64,000 nt of DNA. Source: Kordia algicida OT-1. Lineage in GTDB: Bacteria > Bacteroidota > Bacteroidia > Flavobacteriales > Flavobacteriaceae. The translations under genes were made by a program, and so were the position numbers. This document shows positions 16,575 through 25,238 of the stretch, piece by piece (the stretch's first letter is position 1; each line of letters opens with the position of its first letter). The stretch is taken from the NCBI RefSeq assembly GCF_000154725.1, contig NZ_DS544873.1:4499085-4563084 (forward strand), read 5' to 3'. The notes beneath the pieces are model-generated. The model was not told the DNA's origin. It did not search any database and was given only the letters and a program-made list of their open reading frames with translations.

Positions 16575-18674
16575 ATGAAAAACTTAGTACTACCACTACT
16601 TTTTTGCTTTATATGTCAATGGACATTAGCGCAAAAAATTGATATGGATAATGCGCCACGAAATCCAATTGGCTTCAAGCATAAAAAAGAACATTTCTTT
16701 TTGCGCGGTGATATTTATGCTTCTTCAGGAAAGATTTTTGATAAAAAAGGAAACCTCGTTTACAATTATGGAACACGCTATTATTACAATAGTAACGGAA
16801 GAATAACGGGCAACAACTACGATGATAAGTTTGAATATGACTCGCGTGGAAACATAACAAAGTTTCAATACAAAAGTGGAAGTACGTCCAATTATACTTT
16901 CAATAACAAAGACCTATTGGTTTATGAAAAAACCTCGTACGGTGATGAAAAAACATATACGTACGACTCTAATGACAGAGTCATAAAAGCGGTCATCAAA
17001 AAGAAAGGTAAAAAAGATCAAGAACGTTTTTTCTCTTATGTAAAAAAAGGAGATTCTTTAGTTGTTGATATGAGTTATATATATGCCAACGGGCGTAAAG
17101 GTTTCAAAGGAAAATCATACTATCTCAATGGTTTCTTAGTTAAAGAAGAAGTTTCTTCAGGAACATATCGCTATATAGTTGAGGTTGATGACAAAAGAAA
17201 TAAAATTGATTTTTACGATGCTGATCGAGCGGATGCAAAACATTTTGAAACCTTCAATCGTTATTATAGTGACATAAATAAACCTCAAAAAATAGAATAT
17301 GGATATCACAAACTTACCTCAAGTTCTAAAAAAGGAGGAGCAGTATATATAAACGGAAAGCGCGCTACAGATATTGCTATTAGTAAAGGTGTGAAACCCA
17401 ATGAAAAAGTTGTTTATGACGGACTTACACAAACGTATTATGCTGTAAAAAATATTATTCCAGAGAATCATACAATAGACACGCGAATTCCTGTGACGAA
17501 CGTACTGATGAAAGGACAACCGTATATGAATTATGTACACGATGGTAAATTTATCAACTACGTACATGGGTACAATCGTGTAAAATCGCGCGACTTCTCC
17601 TTTTTAGGTCCGCACATGATTGATTACCGCGTTGATAAATCTTTAGGAAGAACTTATATCATTTACAATTATAAAAATATCAAAGATCAAAAATTGAAGC
17701 GAATGGAATTGCTTTCACCAGATGCTACTTCGATCTTTTACATTAGAGAATTAGACAAAGAAAACTTCTTTATTGTTGATAAGGGCAAGCATATCGATTA
17801 CAAAAATGCACGTTTTGAATACTTAGATAATGGTGATCCCGTGATTTTTGTCAATGAAAAACCAACCTATGTTTTATTAGGATTTCGTATGGCAAAAAAC
17901 AATGAAGTCTTAAAAGGAAAGCACTACAGTGGCGAATTGGACAACAACCAAACAACATCAACAAATACAGACACAACTACAACAACTACGAATGACTCTA
18001 GCGGTTACAACTGTGTAAAAGGAGATTGTAAAGAAGGTTGGGGACGCGTGAAAATTGGAGAAATCGTCACAGATGCAACCTTTAAAAATGGTGCTATTGA
18101 AGGCGTTGCATACATTACCTATCCTGAGGATTCATACTTTCACGGACAATACAAAAATAACCGTCGTCACGGTATTGGATATTACCAATGGAGTAGTGGA
18201 AATAGCTATGTTGGTGGTTGGAAAGATGGAAAACAACACGGTTTAGGCTACACAATGAATAAAGAAAATAAAATCATAACGGCAGGATTATATGAAAATG
18301 GCAAACTTATTCAAGAAGCAGGAGTAAACTACAAATCAGGGAAAAAAACAGGAAACTGTACAGGTGACTGTGTTGACGGATTTGGAAAATATAACTACAG
18401 CAACGGCGATGTGTATTTGGGATTTTTTAAAGGAGGAAAACGCTTCGGCGTTGGAACCTATTTATGGAAAAACAAAAGTGTCTACACAGGCGCATATACT
18501 GCCGATGGAAAACGCAACGGTTACGGAATGTATACCTATGTTGATCGCTCCGTATTCAAAGGAATGTTTGTCAATGATCGTATTGACGGACTTGGCGTAA
18601 TGAAATACAACTCATCAGGAAATGTTGTGCAAGGTGTTTTTAATAACAAAGGCTCAAAAGTAAAAGATTACTAA
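16575..18674 (+). CDS. Secreted MORN repeat protein
   Basis: A 699-residue protein with a signal peptide (cut near L-A-Q, residue 20). The first 450 residues are Tyr, Asn and Lys rich with YD/RHS-like strands (DSRGNITKFQYKSG). A Thr-rich linker (about 458-475) leads to MORN repeats (about 480-690): GYYQWSSGNSYVGGWKDGKQHGLG, GKYNYSNGDVYLGFFKGGKRFGVG and similar. Two C-x4-C/D-G boxes (C-V-K-G-D-C-K-E-G-W-G and C-T-G-D-C-V-D-G-F-G) divide the array. MORN sheets bind lipids or proteins. It lies in the two-component block, 39 bp after the duplicated lipoprotein. Confidence 0.85.
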   Translation: MKNLVLPLLFCFICQWTLAQKIDMDNAPRNPIGFKHKKEHFFLRGDIYASSGKIFDKKGNLVYNYGTRYYYNSNGRITGNNYDDKFEYDSRGNITKFQYKSGSTSNYTFNNKDLLVYEKTSYGDEKTYTYDSNDRVIKAVIKKKGKKDQERFFSYVKKGDSLVVDMSYIYANGRKGFKGKSYYLNGFLVKEEVSSGTYRYIVEVDDKRNKIDFYDADRADAKHFETFNRYYSDINKPQKIEYGYHKLTSSSKKGGAVYINGKRATDIAISKGVKPNEKVVYDGLTQTYYAVKNIIPENHTIDTRIPVTNVLMKGQPYMNYVHDGKFINYVHGYNRVKSRDFSFLGPHMIDYRVDKSLGRTYIIYNYKNIKDQKLKRMELLSPDATSIFYIRELDKENFFIVDKGKHIDYKNARFEYLDNGDPVIFVNEKPTYVLLGFRMAKNNEVLKGKHYSGELDNNQTTSTNTDTTTTTTNDSSGYNCVKGDCKEGWGRVKIGEIVTDATFKNGAIEGVAYITYPEDSYFHGQYKNNRRHGIGYYQWSSGNSYVGGWKDGKQHGLGYTMNKENKIITAGLYENGKLIQEAGVNYKSGKKTGNCTGDCVDGFGKYNYSNGDVYLGFFKGGKRFGVGTYLWKNKSVYTGAYTADGKRNGYGMYTYVDRSVFKGMFVNDRIDGLGVMKYNSSGNVVQGVFNNKGSKVKDY

Positions 18675-18692
18675 AACCAATAAATAAAAATC

Positions 18693-19307
18693 ATGTATAA
18701 AATTAAATTTATCATACTACTTATCTGCGTTCAAATTAGCTTCGTACAATGCCAAACCAAAGAAGAAGTGCTAACCTATGAAGTAACGCCAGAATTCGCA
18801 AAAAAAATTGACAAACCAGAAGTACATTTTACAGTAGATATTCCAAAAAGTCTAAAATTTGATAAACCTGTAGAAGGAAAAAAAACCTATTCTTACGGAA
18901 TGATTCAAGAAGTTGGAAAAGACAGTATTGTTACAGAAATGTATTCGTTTGGTTACATTACAATGAATGGAATGTCACTTGAAAAAGATGGAAAAACATT
19001 CATCACACAAATTCGCGATATGCTTAAAAGTGGCGGATACGAAATTGAAGAAGACAAAATTGGTATTCAAGAATTTGATGGAAAAAAATACTTATCGCTT
19101 CAAGCTATCGGAACCATGAAAGAAGGACTCAGTAATGAGTTTGTTGGAAGGTATTTCTTCAATGTCATCGCAAAGCCAAATCCGCATTCAGATACGCACA
19201 TTATCATGCTTATGGCAGCAAAAGACGATCAACTTTCAAACTACGAAGATTTCAAAGATAAATTAACGATTTCCAAAGTTTGGCAATCCTTTACATACTT
19301 AAAATAA
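18693..19307 (+). CDS. Secreted or lipid-anchored protein of unknown function
   Basis: A 204-residue protein with a signal peptide ending S-F-V-Q-C-Q (a possible lipobox with Cys20). The mature part is an alpha/beta domain with VHFTVDIPKSLKF near 45 and E-F-V-G-R-Y-F-F-N-V near 146, like small stress or lipid-binding proteins that hold an amphipathic groove, but I cannot name the family. It follows the MORN gene by 18 bp, so it is co-transcribed. A terminator follows. Confidence 0.7.
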   Translation: MYKIKFIILLICVQISFVQCQTKEEVLTYEVTPEFAKKIDKPEVHFTVDIPKSLKFDKPVEGKKTYSYGMIQEVGKDSIVTEMYSFGYITMNGMSLEKDGKTFITQIRDMLKSGGYEIEEDKIGIQEFDGKKYLSLQAIGTMKEGLSNEFVGRYFFNVIAKPNPHSDTHIIMLMAAKDDQLSNYEDFKDKLTISKVWQSFTYLK

Positions 19308-19323
19308 TCCGTTTAATTGTTGT

Positions 19324-19360
19324 GGAAGGCTTGCTTGATTTGAAGTAAGTCTTCCTTTTT
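19324..19360 (+). terminator. Rho-independent terminator
   Basis: Stem GGAAGgCTTgCTT pairs with AAGtAAGtCTTCC and is followed by TTTTT, 16 bp past the stop. It closes the transcript that began at the lipoprotein. Confidence 0.75.
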
Positions 19361-19450
19361 AGTACCTTTAAAATACTGTTGAATTGCCATTTTTGAATTA
19401 AACCATTGAGTAACTTTTCTTAAAAGAATACTCTTAAAAACAATGTCATA

Positions 19451-20557
19451 ATGAAATTTAGAATCTTTTTAATATGTCTATTAAATGCATTCATTCTCAA
19501 TGCAAATATGGCTTCTCCTGTACAAGAAGGTACGTTAGGAACACGTCCTTTCCTAAGTCAATATGTACACATTCTTCATGAAAATCTTCGCATTACTATT
19601 GATAAAAACTTTCAATATGCAGATTTTGATATCGAATACATTATCAACGCAGAAAAAGACGGAAACCAAATTCCGTTACTATTCTACGCTTCTGACTATT
19701 ACGAAAACTTTGAAGTTTACATTGATGGAAAAAAAATAACACTTCAAAAACAAGAAGATTTCTGGGATTTATATGGTGACGACAAAGAAAAACTGACCAA
19801 CTTTCACTACTTATACAATGCAGATCGAAAAGAAGTTGGTGAAATAGAAAATAACTTTCAATACGGTAGAAGCGACCGAATTTCACTCAATGATTTTCTA
19901 TACTTCGAAACGGACATTTCTACAGGAAAACACAGCATAAAAGTAAGCTACAGAGCAAGCAACTGGCGCTTTAAACACAACCGACTCAATGAAGACAGTT
20001 TTCGCTATGCACTAGCACCAGCAAAATATTGGAAATCCTTTGGAACACTTGACGTTACCATTGATGCGACAAAAGTACAAGACAATATTGCGATCAATTT
20101 AGGAACTCCAAAAAGCGGAGAAATCAATGGTATTGCCAACTATCATTTTGACAAAATGCCGTTAGAAATCATTCAAATAACACGCATGCCAAAGTTGAGT
20201 AGTTACACTAAATTTCTACTCAATCTAGAATCTTTTTGGTTGGCAATAATTCTCATGAGTCTTATCGTTATTTTCCATGTGTGGAGAATGTACCTTTATC
20301 GAAAAAAATACCCAAAAAAGAAATTTTCTTCACCTGCATTCATCGGCGCAGTTCTGATTCCGTTTCTATTTATTTTCATGTTAATCTTAACAACATTATG
20401 GATAGATGCTGCTATTGGAGAACCTTACGCAAGTGGACGAGAAAGTTATGGTGCGTTCTTTCAATTTCTCTACCTTCCGAAGTATCTTGGAATTTACGTG
20501 CTATTTTCCATTATAGTAGATTTTATCTTCAAAAAAATACACGGAAAAAAGTCATAA
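19451..20557 (+). CDS. Membrane protein with periplasmic beta domain
   Basis: A 368-residue protein. A signal peptide (about 1-20) precedes a beta-rich domain (30-250, I-T-I-D-K-N-F-Q-Y-A-D-F-D-I-E-Y-I-I style strands). Three membrane helices lie near 258-278, 290-315 and 340-360, ending in a basic tail KKIHGKKS. The domain recalls the large extracytoplasmic parts of DUF2207-like proteins, but I would not name it. It sits between the lipoprotein group and the histidine kinase and may be part of the signalling path. Confidence 0.65.
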   Translation: MKFRIFLICLLNAFILNANMASPVQEGTLGTRPFLSQYVHILHENLRITIDKNFQYADFDIEYIINAEKDGNQIPLLFYASDYYENFEVYIDGKKITLQKQEDFWDLYGDDKEKLTNFHYLYNADRKEVGEIENNFQYGRSDRISLNDFLYFETDISTGKHSIKVSYRASNWRFKHNRLNEDSFRYALAPAKYWKSFGTLDVTIDATKVQDNIAINLGTPKSGEINGIANYHFDKMPLEIIQITRMPKLSSYTKFLLNLESFWLAIILMSLIVIFHVWRMYLYRKKYPKKKFSSPAFIGAVLIPFLFIFMLILTTLWIDAAIGEPYASGRESYGAFFQFLYLPKYLGIYVLFSIIVDFIFKKIHGKKS

Positions 20558-20590
20558 TCATTCAATCCTTCAATCTTTCAATTCAAAAAA

Positions 20591-20610
20591 AATACGCAAC
20601 TCTACGTATA
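20591..20610 (+). promoter_or_regulatory. Inverted repeat AATACG-N8-CGTATA, copy 3
   Basis: AATACGCAACTCTACGTATA shares 16 of 20 bases with copy 1 and lies 81 bp before the histidine kinase start. This suggests the two-component pair controls its own expression. Confidence 0.55.
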
Positions 20611-20691
20611 GGAAATTTGGTAGAAAATAAAGAATATTGTTATAGAGAATCATCACTCAAAACAGAATCAACCAAAACATTTTCTATCTTT

Positions 20692-22512
20692 ATGAAGATG
20701 AAAAAAAACATACTCATATACTTCTTGCTATACACAGCATTTCTGATGGCACAAAATACCAATGTATCATCTGCGGAAGCGATAGAACTATTCGAAAAAT
20801 ACGAGAAAAAAAGTGAATATTTTAACGACAAAAGAAAATTAGATTCAACAGAATTATATTTAGAAAAACTAGATAAATTACTTCCAAAGATCAATGATTC
20901 ATCATACAACTACAGAGCAGACTTAATTCGAGGATCAGTATTAACGCGCAAGACAAAATCTGACGAAGCGATGAAGATTTTGTTAAAAGCAGCAGAGTTT
21001 TTCAAACTTCAAGAAGACTATTCCAACTACTATCGCGCACGCTTCAAAATTGGTATTTGTTATTACTATGCAAGTCGTCGTGATAAAGCACAAAAGCTAA
21101 TGATGGAAGTCTATAAAAACAAGCAATATGTAGGAGAAGATATGTCTACAAGAGCTTTGGCAAATTATGGTGCGGTCGATGTAGAAAATGGGATGCATCC
21201 TCGAAACGATTCGCTACTTAATAATGCAATTGGCATCTTTGAAAAAACGATTAAAATCAACAAAAAAAATCAAAACTATACAAGAGTTGCTTCTAACTTT
21301 AGTCTCCTAGCGGAAAGTTACAATCAACTTGCAGAACGAGAAACGGCACTCCAATATCTAGACAGTGCAATTTATTACGCTCGAAAAGATAAAAACTTAG
21401 GGCAAAAAGGATTTGCTCTGATAAAAAAAGCACACATACTTACGGAAAATAAACAGTATGACAAAGCTGAAAAAATGTTAAATGAAGCCATAAAAACCTA
21501 TGATATGGCAGCAGACAATCCTTCTTTGCTATACGCTTACCTTGAAAAAAAGATTCTATACACAAGTAAAAAAGATTACAAAGCGGCAAGTTTAATGGGC
21601 GATTCCATCTTTGATTTAGCAGTAGTAAGTTATGACAAACGCTTTGCCGATGGAATTTCAGAAATGGAAGTAAAATACAAAACTGCTGATAAAGAACGCC
21701 AAATCTTAGAACAACGTACAGAAATTGCAGAAAAAGGATTAAAGCTACAAGAACGGCAATACCAATTTTATGGCGCATTGGCGTTGGCATTACTATTCTG
21801 CGTGCTAGGATATCTATTTTACAATCAGCAGAAATTAAAAAATAGGCAATTGGTAAAGGAAAACAAACTAAAAGTTGCGCTAAAAGAAATAGAAACACAA
21901 AATAAATTGCAAGAACAGCGTTTGCGAATTTCACGTGATTTGCATGACAACATTGGCGCACAATTATCGTTTATCATTTCATCAATTGACAACCTGAAAT
22001 ACGCTTCCAAAGATTCTTCGGATGCATTTAAAGACAAGCTCAGTTATATCAGTGAATTTACCATGTCAACCATTGACCAATTGCGTGATACCATTTGGGC
22101 AATGAACAAAGATGAAATTTCACTGACCGATTTACAAAGCAGAACATTGGCGTTTATTGAAAAAGCAAAAGTGGCAAAGCAACACATAAAATTTAAGTTC
22201 AACAATGAAGTAGAAACAACCATTCAATTTACGGCAATTGAAGGAATGCATTTATTTAGAGTCATTCAAGAAGCAATAAATAACTCGTTGAAATACGCAA
22301 ATGCAAACACTGTTACGATACATTTTTCAGAAGTGAGCGATCAACTTGTCATACATATCAAAGATGACGGAATTGGTTTTGAAAAAGAAGCGGTACAACT
22401 TGGCAACGGATTGTATAATATGCAAAAACGAATGGACGAAATCAATGCGCATATAGACATCAATTCAACACCATCAGAAGGAACCGAAATTATTGTGAAA
22501 TATCATGTTTGA
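20692..22512 (+). CDS. TPR sensor histidine kinase
   Basis: A 606-residue kinase. The start at 20692 (MKMKKNILIYFLLYTAF) gives a signal peptide; the frame stays open further up but overlaps the previous gene. A periplasmic TPR sensor (about 30-340) is followed by a membrane helix (about 357-377), a coiled coil, and a HisKA_3 dimer domain with R-I-S-R-D-L-H418-D-N-I-G-A-Q. The HATPase domain has its N box in the V-I-Q-E-A-I-N-N-S-L-K-Y segment and D-D-G-I-G-F. This is the NarX/DesK-like class. Partner: the regulator 190 bp downstream. Confidence 0.92.
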   Translation: MKMKKNILIYFLLYTAFLMAQNTNVSSAEAIELFEKYEKKSEYFNDKRKLDSTELYLEKLDKLLPKINDSSYNYRADLIRGSVLTRKTKSDEAMKILLKAAEFFKLQEDYSNYYRARFKIGICYYYASRRDKAQKLMMEVYKNKQYVGEDMSTRALANYGAVDVENGMHPRNDSLLNNAIGIFEKTIKINKKNQNYTRVASNFSLLAESYNQLAERETALQYLDSAIYYARKDKNLGQKGFALIKKAHILTENKQYDKAEKMLNEAIKTYDMAADNPSLLYAYLEKKILYTSKKDYKAASLMGDSIFDLAVVSYDKRFADGISEMEVKYKTADKERQILEQRTEIAEKGLKLQERQYQFYGALALALLFCVLGYLFYNQQKLKNRQLVKENKLKVALKEIETQNKLQEQRLRISRDLHDNIGAQLSFIISSIDNLKYASKDSSDAFKDKLSYISEFTMSTIDQLRDTIWAMNKDEISLTDLQSRTLAFIEKAKVAKQHIKFKFNNEVETTIQFTAIEGMHLFRVIQEAINNSLKYANANTVTIHFSEVSDQLVIHIKDDGIGFEKEAVQLGNGLYNMQKRMDEINAHIDINSTPSEGTEIIVKYHV

Positions 22513-22521
22513 TTTGAAATA

Positions 22522-22660
22522 GTATTTAGATGTTAGTACTGAGTATTGAGTATTGAGTACTGAGTATTGAGTAGTTTCTAAGTATATTTTGAAACTTCGA
22601 AAAAAAAAACAAAAAAATGAAGTTCATGAGTTGATAAGTTTATAAGTTTATGAGTTTAGA
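22522..22660. repeat. Dispersed repeat, copy 2, with heptamer array
   Basis: Between kinase and regulator genes. It holds five tandem 7-mers (C/T)TGAGTA at 22539-22573, then an A run and GTTTATAAGTTTATGAGTTTA, the same order as in 8160-8243. A further TTGAGTATTGAG lies at about 23375. Confidence 0.6.
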
Positions 22661-22702
22661 CTTTGAAACAAAACGTAGAAATAACAACAAAACCAAAAAA
22701 CC

Positions 22703-23353
22703 ATGAAACTAAAAATCGCCATCGCGGAAGACAATCATTTTTTAGCAAAAGCTGTGATCGAAAAACTATCTTTCTTTGACGATTTTGTATTCAAATTCAA
22801 AGCGGCAAACGGCGCAGAAATGGTTGGGAAACTAGAAGCAAATCACAATATAGATGTAATTTTGATGGACATCCAAATGCCAGAAATGGACGGAATTAAA
22901 GCAACGGAAATTATCAAAGAAAAATATCCGCAAATCAAAATTATCATGTTGACTGTTTTTGATGATGAAGAAAATATCTTTAGAGCAATTCAAGCAGGCG
23001 CTGATGGTTATTTGTTGAAAGAAATTAATGCGGAAAACATTCACAAATCTATTCTAGAAGTTATAAATGATGGTGCTCCAATGTCGCCAAGTATAGCATT
23101 AAAAACATTAAAATTACTTCGAAATCCGTTGACAATTACCGAAGATGAAGCCATTGAAAAAGTAAAACTCACCAAACGCGAAACGGACGTTTTATTGCAA
23201 TTAAGCAAAGGATTAAACTATAACGAAATTGCAGAAAATCTCTTTATTTCTTCAGGAACCATTCGCAAACATGTGGAAAATATTTACCGAAAATTACAAG
23301 TCCATAACAAGATGGAAGCTGTACAAAAAGCGAAGTCGCAGAAGCTTATTTAA
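22703..23353 (+). CDS. NarL/FixJ family response regulator
   Basis: A 216-residue regulator. The receiver domain has the acidic pair E9-D10, the phosphorylated Asp56 (V-I-L-M-D-I-Q-M-P-E-M-D-G), Thr near 84 and Lys in Y-L-L-K-E. The C-terminal LuxR-type HTH spans about 150-210 (LTKRETDVLLQLSKGLNYNEIAENLFISSGTIRKHVENIYRKL). It pairs with the TPR histidine kinase upstream and probably binds the AATACG-N8-CGTATT repeats of this block. Confidence 0.94.
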   Translation: MKLKIAIAEDNHFLAKAVIEKLSFFDDFVFKFKAANGAEMVGKLEANHNIDVILMDIQMPEMDGIKATEIIKEKYPQIKIIMLTVFDDEENIFRAIQAGADGYLLKEINAENIHKSILEVINDGAPMSPSIALKTLKLLRNPLTITEDEAIEKVKLTKRETDVLLQLSKGLNYNEIAENLFISSGTIRKHVENIYRKLQVHNKMEAVQKAKSQKLI

Positions 23354-23430
23354 AAGAGTATTGAGTCATTGGTGTTGAGTATTGAGAAGTCACAAATCAA
23401 CAAGAAACAAGAAACAAAATAACACCAACG

Positions 23431-24000
23431 CTACAGCAATCGTTTTTCCAATTCAGTTTCAAGTACAATACGTTTCCTTTTTATAGTTCTTCTACCTTTA
23501 TTGTGCATCGCATTTTCTTCACTTTCGATCAATTCGGCAATCAAAAATTCCAGTTCCTTCGTAGAAAGTTCGTTGGGTTTTTTATAATGAAGATCTGCGT
23601 CGAATTCAGAAGTTTCAAATATTTCATTTTCTAACTGATTGATGCGTTCTTTCGGAATCGTAGTATCAACATCTACCAATACATATCTTTTTTTTGGAAG
23701 TTCCGTTCGATTAATTATTCTCAAATAATCAGCTAAAATTCGTCTTTCTACAAAAATAATTCCGCCACCAGTATAATGTCTGTCTTTTAAATTTTTCTTC
23801 GGACTAGAAATCCAATATTCGTCACCAGTTTCTACGTCCATATAATTTCCTGAAATTCCACTTCCGTTCAAACTTCGATACGCTTTATTATTGAAGTAAA
23901 TTGTCTTTCCACTTTTTGAAAAAGAAACCAACCCAATCCACGCCGAACCATTACCGTTACTGTCACTTTTCAGCTCAACGTATTTAATTTCTGGTTTCAT
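23431..24000 (-). CDS. Hypothetical cytosolic protein
   Basis: A 189-residue protein without signal or membrane segment. The N-terminal 85 residues start MKPEIKYVELKS and include A-W-I-G-L-V-S-F-S-K-S-G-K-T-I-Y-F-N-N-K-A-Y, a conserved pattern I remember from many Flavobacteriaceae proteins with misleading names. The C-terminal half is helical and charged, with basic K-G-R-R-T-I-K-R-K-R near 172, perhaps nucleic acid binding. No function can be given. Monocistronic and convergent with the response regulator. Confidence 0.65.
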   Translation of the reverse strand: MKPEIKYVELKSDSNGNGSAWIGLVSFSKSGKTIYFNNKAYRSLNGSGISGNYMDVETGDEYWISSPKKNLKDRHYTGGGIIFVERRILADYLRIINRTELPKKRYVLVDVDTTIPKERINQLENEIFETSEFDADLHYKKPNELSTKELEFLIAELIESEENAMHNKGRRTIKRKRIVLETELEKRLL

Positions 24001-24092
24001 AGTGTTATTTTTTTATAAGTTGTGAGTGAAAACAAAGAAACAACAATATAATTTAGGGAACAACCCAAAGCGAAGCGAACCAAAACCTATCA

Positions 24093-24159
24093 CATCGAGC
24101 ATTATCGAAATTAAAATATATTTTAATTGAAGATACCTAGCAAAGCTATCGAGATGAAA
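24093..24159. repeat. 67-bp exact repeat, copy 2
   Basis: Identical to 8331-8397. It lies 3 bp past the stop of the minus-strand gene at 24163. Just before it, AACCCAAAGCGAAGCGAACC (24062-24081) resembles the unit of the 16-bp minisatellite at 48046 read on the other strand. Confidence 0.85.
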
Positions 24160-24162
24160 ACC

Positions 24163-24576
24163 CTAATGCGGCAACTTGTCTTTCAGCAAACCATATACAA
24201 AAGTTCCTAGTAACGAAGCCAGAATCACAATAATGATTGGGAAGAAACCTGCACCAAGAAGTGTAAACATTGGTCCAGGACATGCGCCTGCTAATGCCCA
24301 ACCGAATCCAAATAAAATTCCGCCAAAAGCATAACGTGCAAAACTCTTTTGTTTTGGTGGAAATGATATCTTTTCACCATAAAATGACTTTATTTGAAAT
24401 CGTTTGATAACTTGAATCATAATCATTCCCAAAACCACCGAAACACCAATAATTCCGTACATATGAAAGGATTCAAATTTGAACATTTCATAAATACGAT
24501 ACCAAGAAGCAGCTTCCGACTTAAACATGGTAATTCCAAATACAATTCCGATCAATAAATAAGCAAGTGTTCTCAT
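24163..24576 (-). CDS. YeeE/YedE half-transporter (DUF6691), sulfur uptake
   Basis: A 137-residue membrane protein with four hydrophobic helices and the conserved Cys motif F-G-W-A-L-A-G-A-C-P-G-P-M (about 93-105). It is the second half of a split YeeE/YedE family transporter, thought to move thiosulfate or related sulfur species, the Cys passing the substrate along. Its partner ends 3 bp upstream, so both are one unit. Together with the rhodaneses it indicates sulfane sulfur handling. Confidence 0.9.
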   Translation of the reverse strand: MRTLAYLLIGIVFGITMFKSEAASWYRIYEMFKFESFHMYGIIGVSVVLGMIMIQVIKRFQIKSFYGEKISFPPKQKSFARYAFGGILFGFGWALAGACPGPMFTLLGAGFFPIIIVILASLLGTFVYGLLKDKLPH

Positions 24577-24579
24577 AAT

Positions 24580-25137
24580 TTAAAAAAGTAAAGGGAAAAT
24601 TAAGTGAATCATAATTAGTCCGCCAATAAAAAATCCGATCACGGCAATTAGTGAAGGCAACTGTAAATTACTCAATCCAGAAATGGCATGTCCGGAAGTA
24701 CATCCGCCAGCATAACGTGCGCCAAAACCAATAAAAAATCCGCCAACAATTAGTAATAATATATTTTTAAAATCTGTAAAAACTGCGGTAGAAAATAATT
24801 TTTCAGGCAAATAGGTTTCTCCTGCATTTTCAAATCCTAAAGATTGCAAATCGGCAACAGTATTTGGATTCAAGGCAACTGAAGTTTCTACTGTTAAAAA
24901 TTGATGCGCGATAAATCCGCCAATAATGGCTCCAAGAACGACAATCAAATTCCAGCGTTGTGCTTTCCAGTCAAACTGAAAAAAACGAGCTTTATTTCCT
25001 GCACCACAAATGCTGCAAATAGTGCGTAAATTTCCAGACATTCCAAAATTCTTTCCTACCATAATTAGTAAGAATAGAATCAAAGCAATCATCACGCCTG
25101 AAACATACCAAGGCCAAGGTTCATAAATCCAACTCAT
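24580..25137 (-). CDS. YeeE/YedE family sulfur transporter subunit
   Basis: A 185-residue membrane protein with the typical R-Y-A-G-G-C-T-S-G-H-A-I-S-G-L-S-N-L motif (about residues 141-158), whose Cys is essential in studied YeeE proteins. Five or so helices. A second C-S-I-C pair near 41-44 follows the first helix. It leads the half-transporter operon. Upstream (25185) is a GTAAC-N4-GTTAC site with a T-rich -7 box 22 nt away. Confidence 0.92.
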   Translation of the reverse strand: MSWIYEPWPWYVSGVMIALILFLLIMVGKNFGMSGNLRTICSICGAGNKARFFQFDWKAQRWNLIVVLGAIIGGFIAHQFLTVETSVALNPNTVADLQSLGFENAGETYLPEKLFSTAVFTDFKNILLLIVGGFFIGFGARYAGGCTSGHAISGLSNLQLPSLIAVIGFFIGGLIMIHLIFPLLF

Positions 25138-25154
25138 TCACAAATAATTTTTAA

Positions 25155-25198
25155 CAAAAAAAAGAAAATTATAGTAAGTACAAAGTAACTTTAGTTAC
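25155..25198 (-). promoter_or_regulatory. Crp/Fnr-type site plus -7 box, YeeE promoter
   Basis: GTAACTTTAGTTAC (25185-25198), a 22-nt gap, then TTTTTTTG on the minus strand (25155-25162). The site also lies 40 bp before the methyltransferase gene on the plus strand, so it could serve both directions. Confidence 0.65.
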
Positions 25199-25238
25199 AA
25201 AGTAGCCAAATGTGTATCTGTTTTTTTATTTTAGAGGA

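Noticed and set aside
20236-20691. Upstream extension of the histidine kinase frame.
   Set aside because: It overlaps the previous gene and a regulatory repeat; the ATG at 20692 starts a good signal peptide.
21440-21961. 173-residue minus-strand frame inside the kinase gene.
   Set aside because: Shadow of a well-defined gene; hydrophobic low-quality sequence.
25212-25238. GTG start of the methyltransferase.
   Set aside because: It adds nine hydrophobic residues before the usual start, and AGAGGA stands right at ATG 25239.
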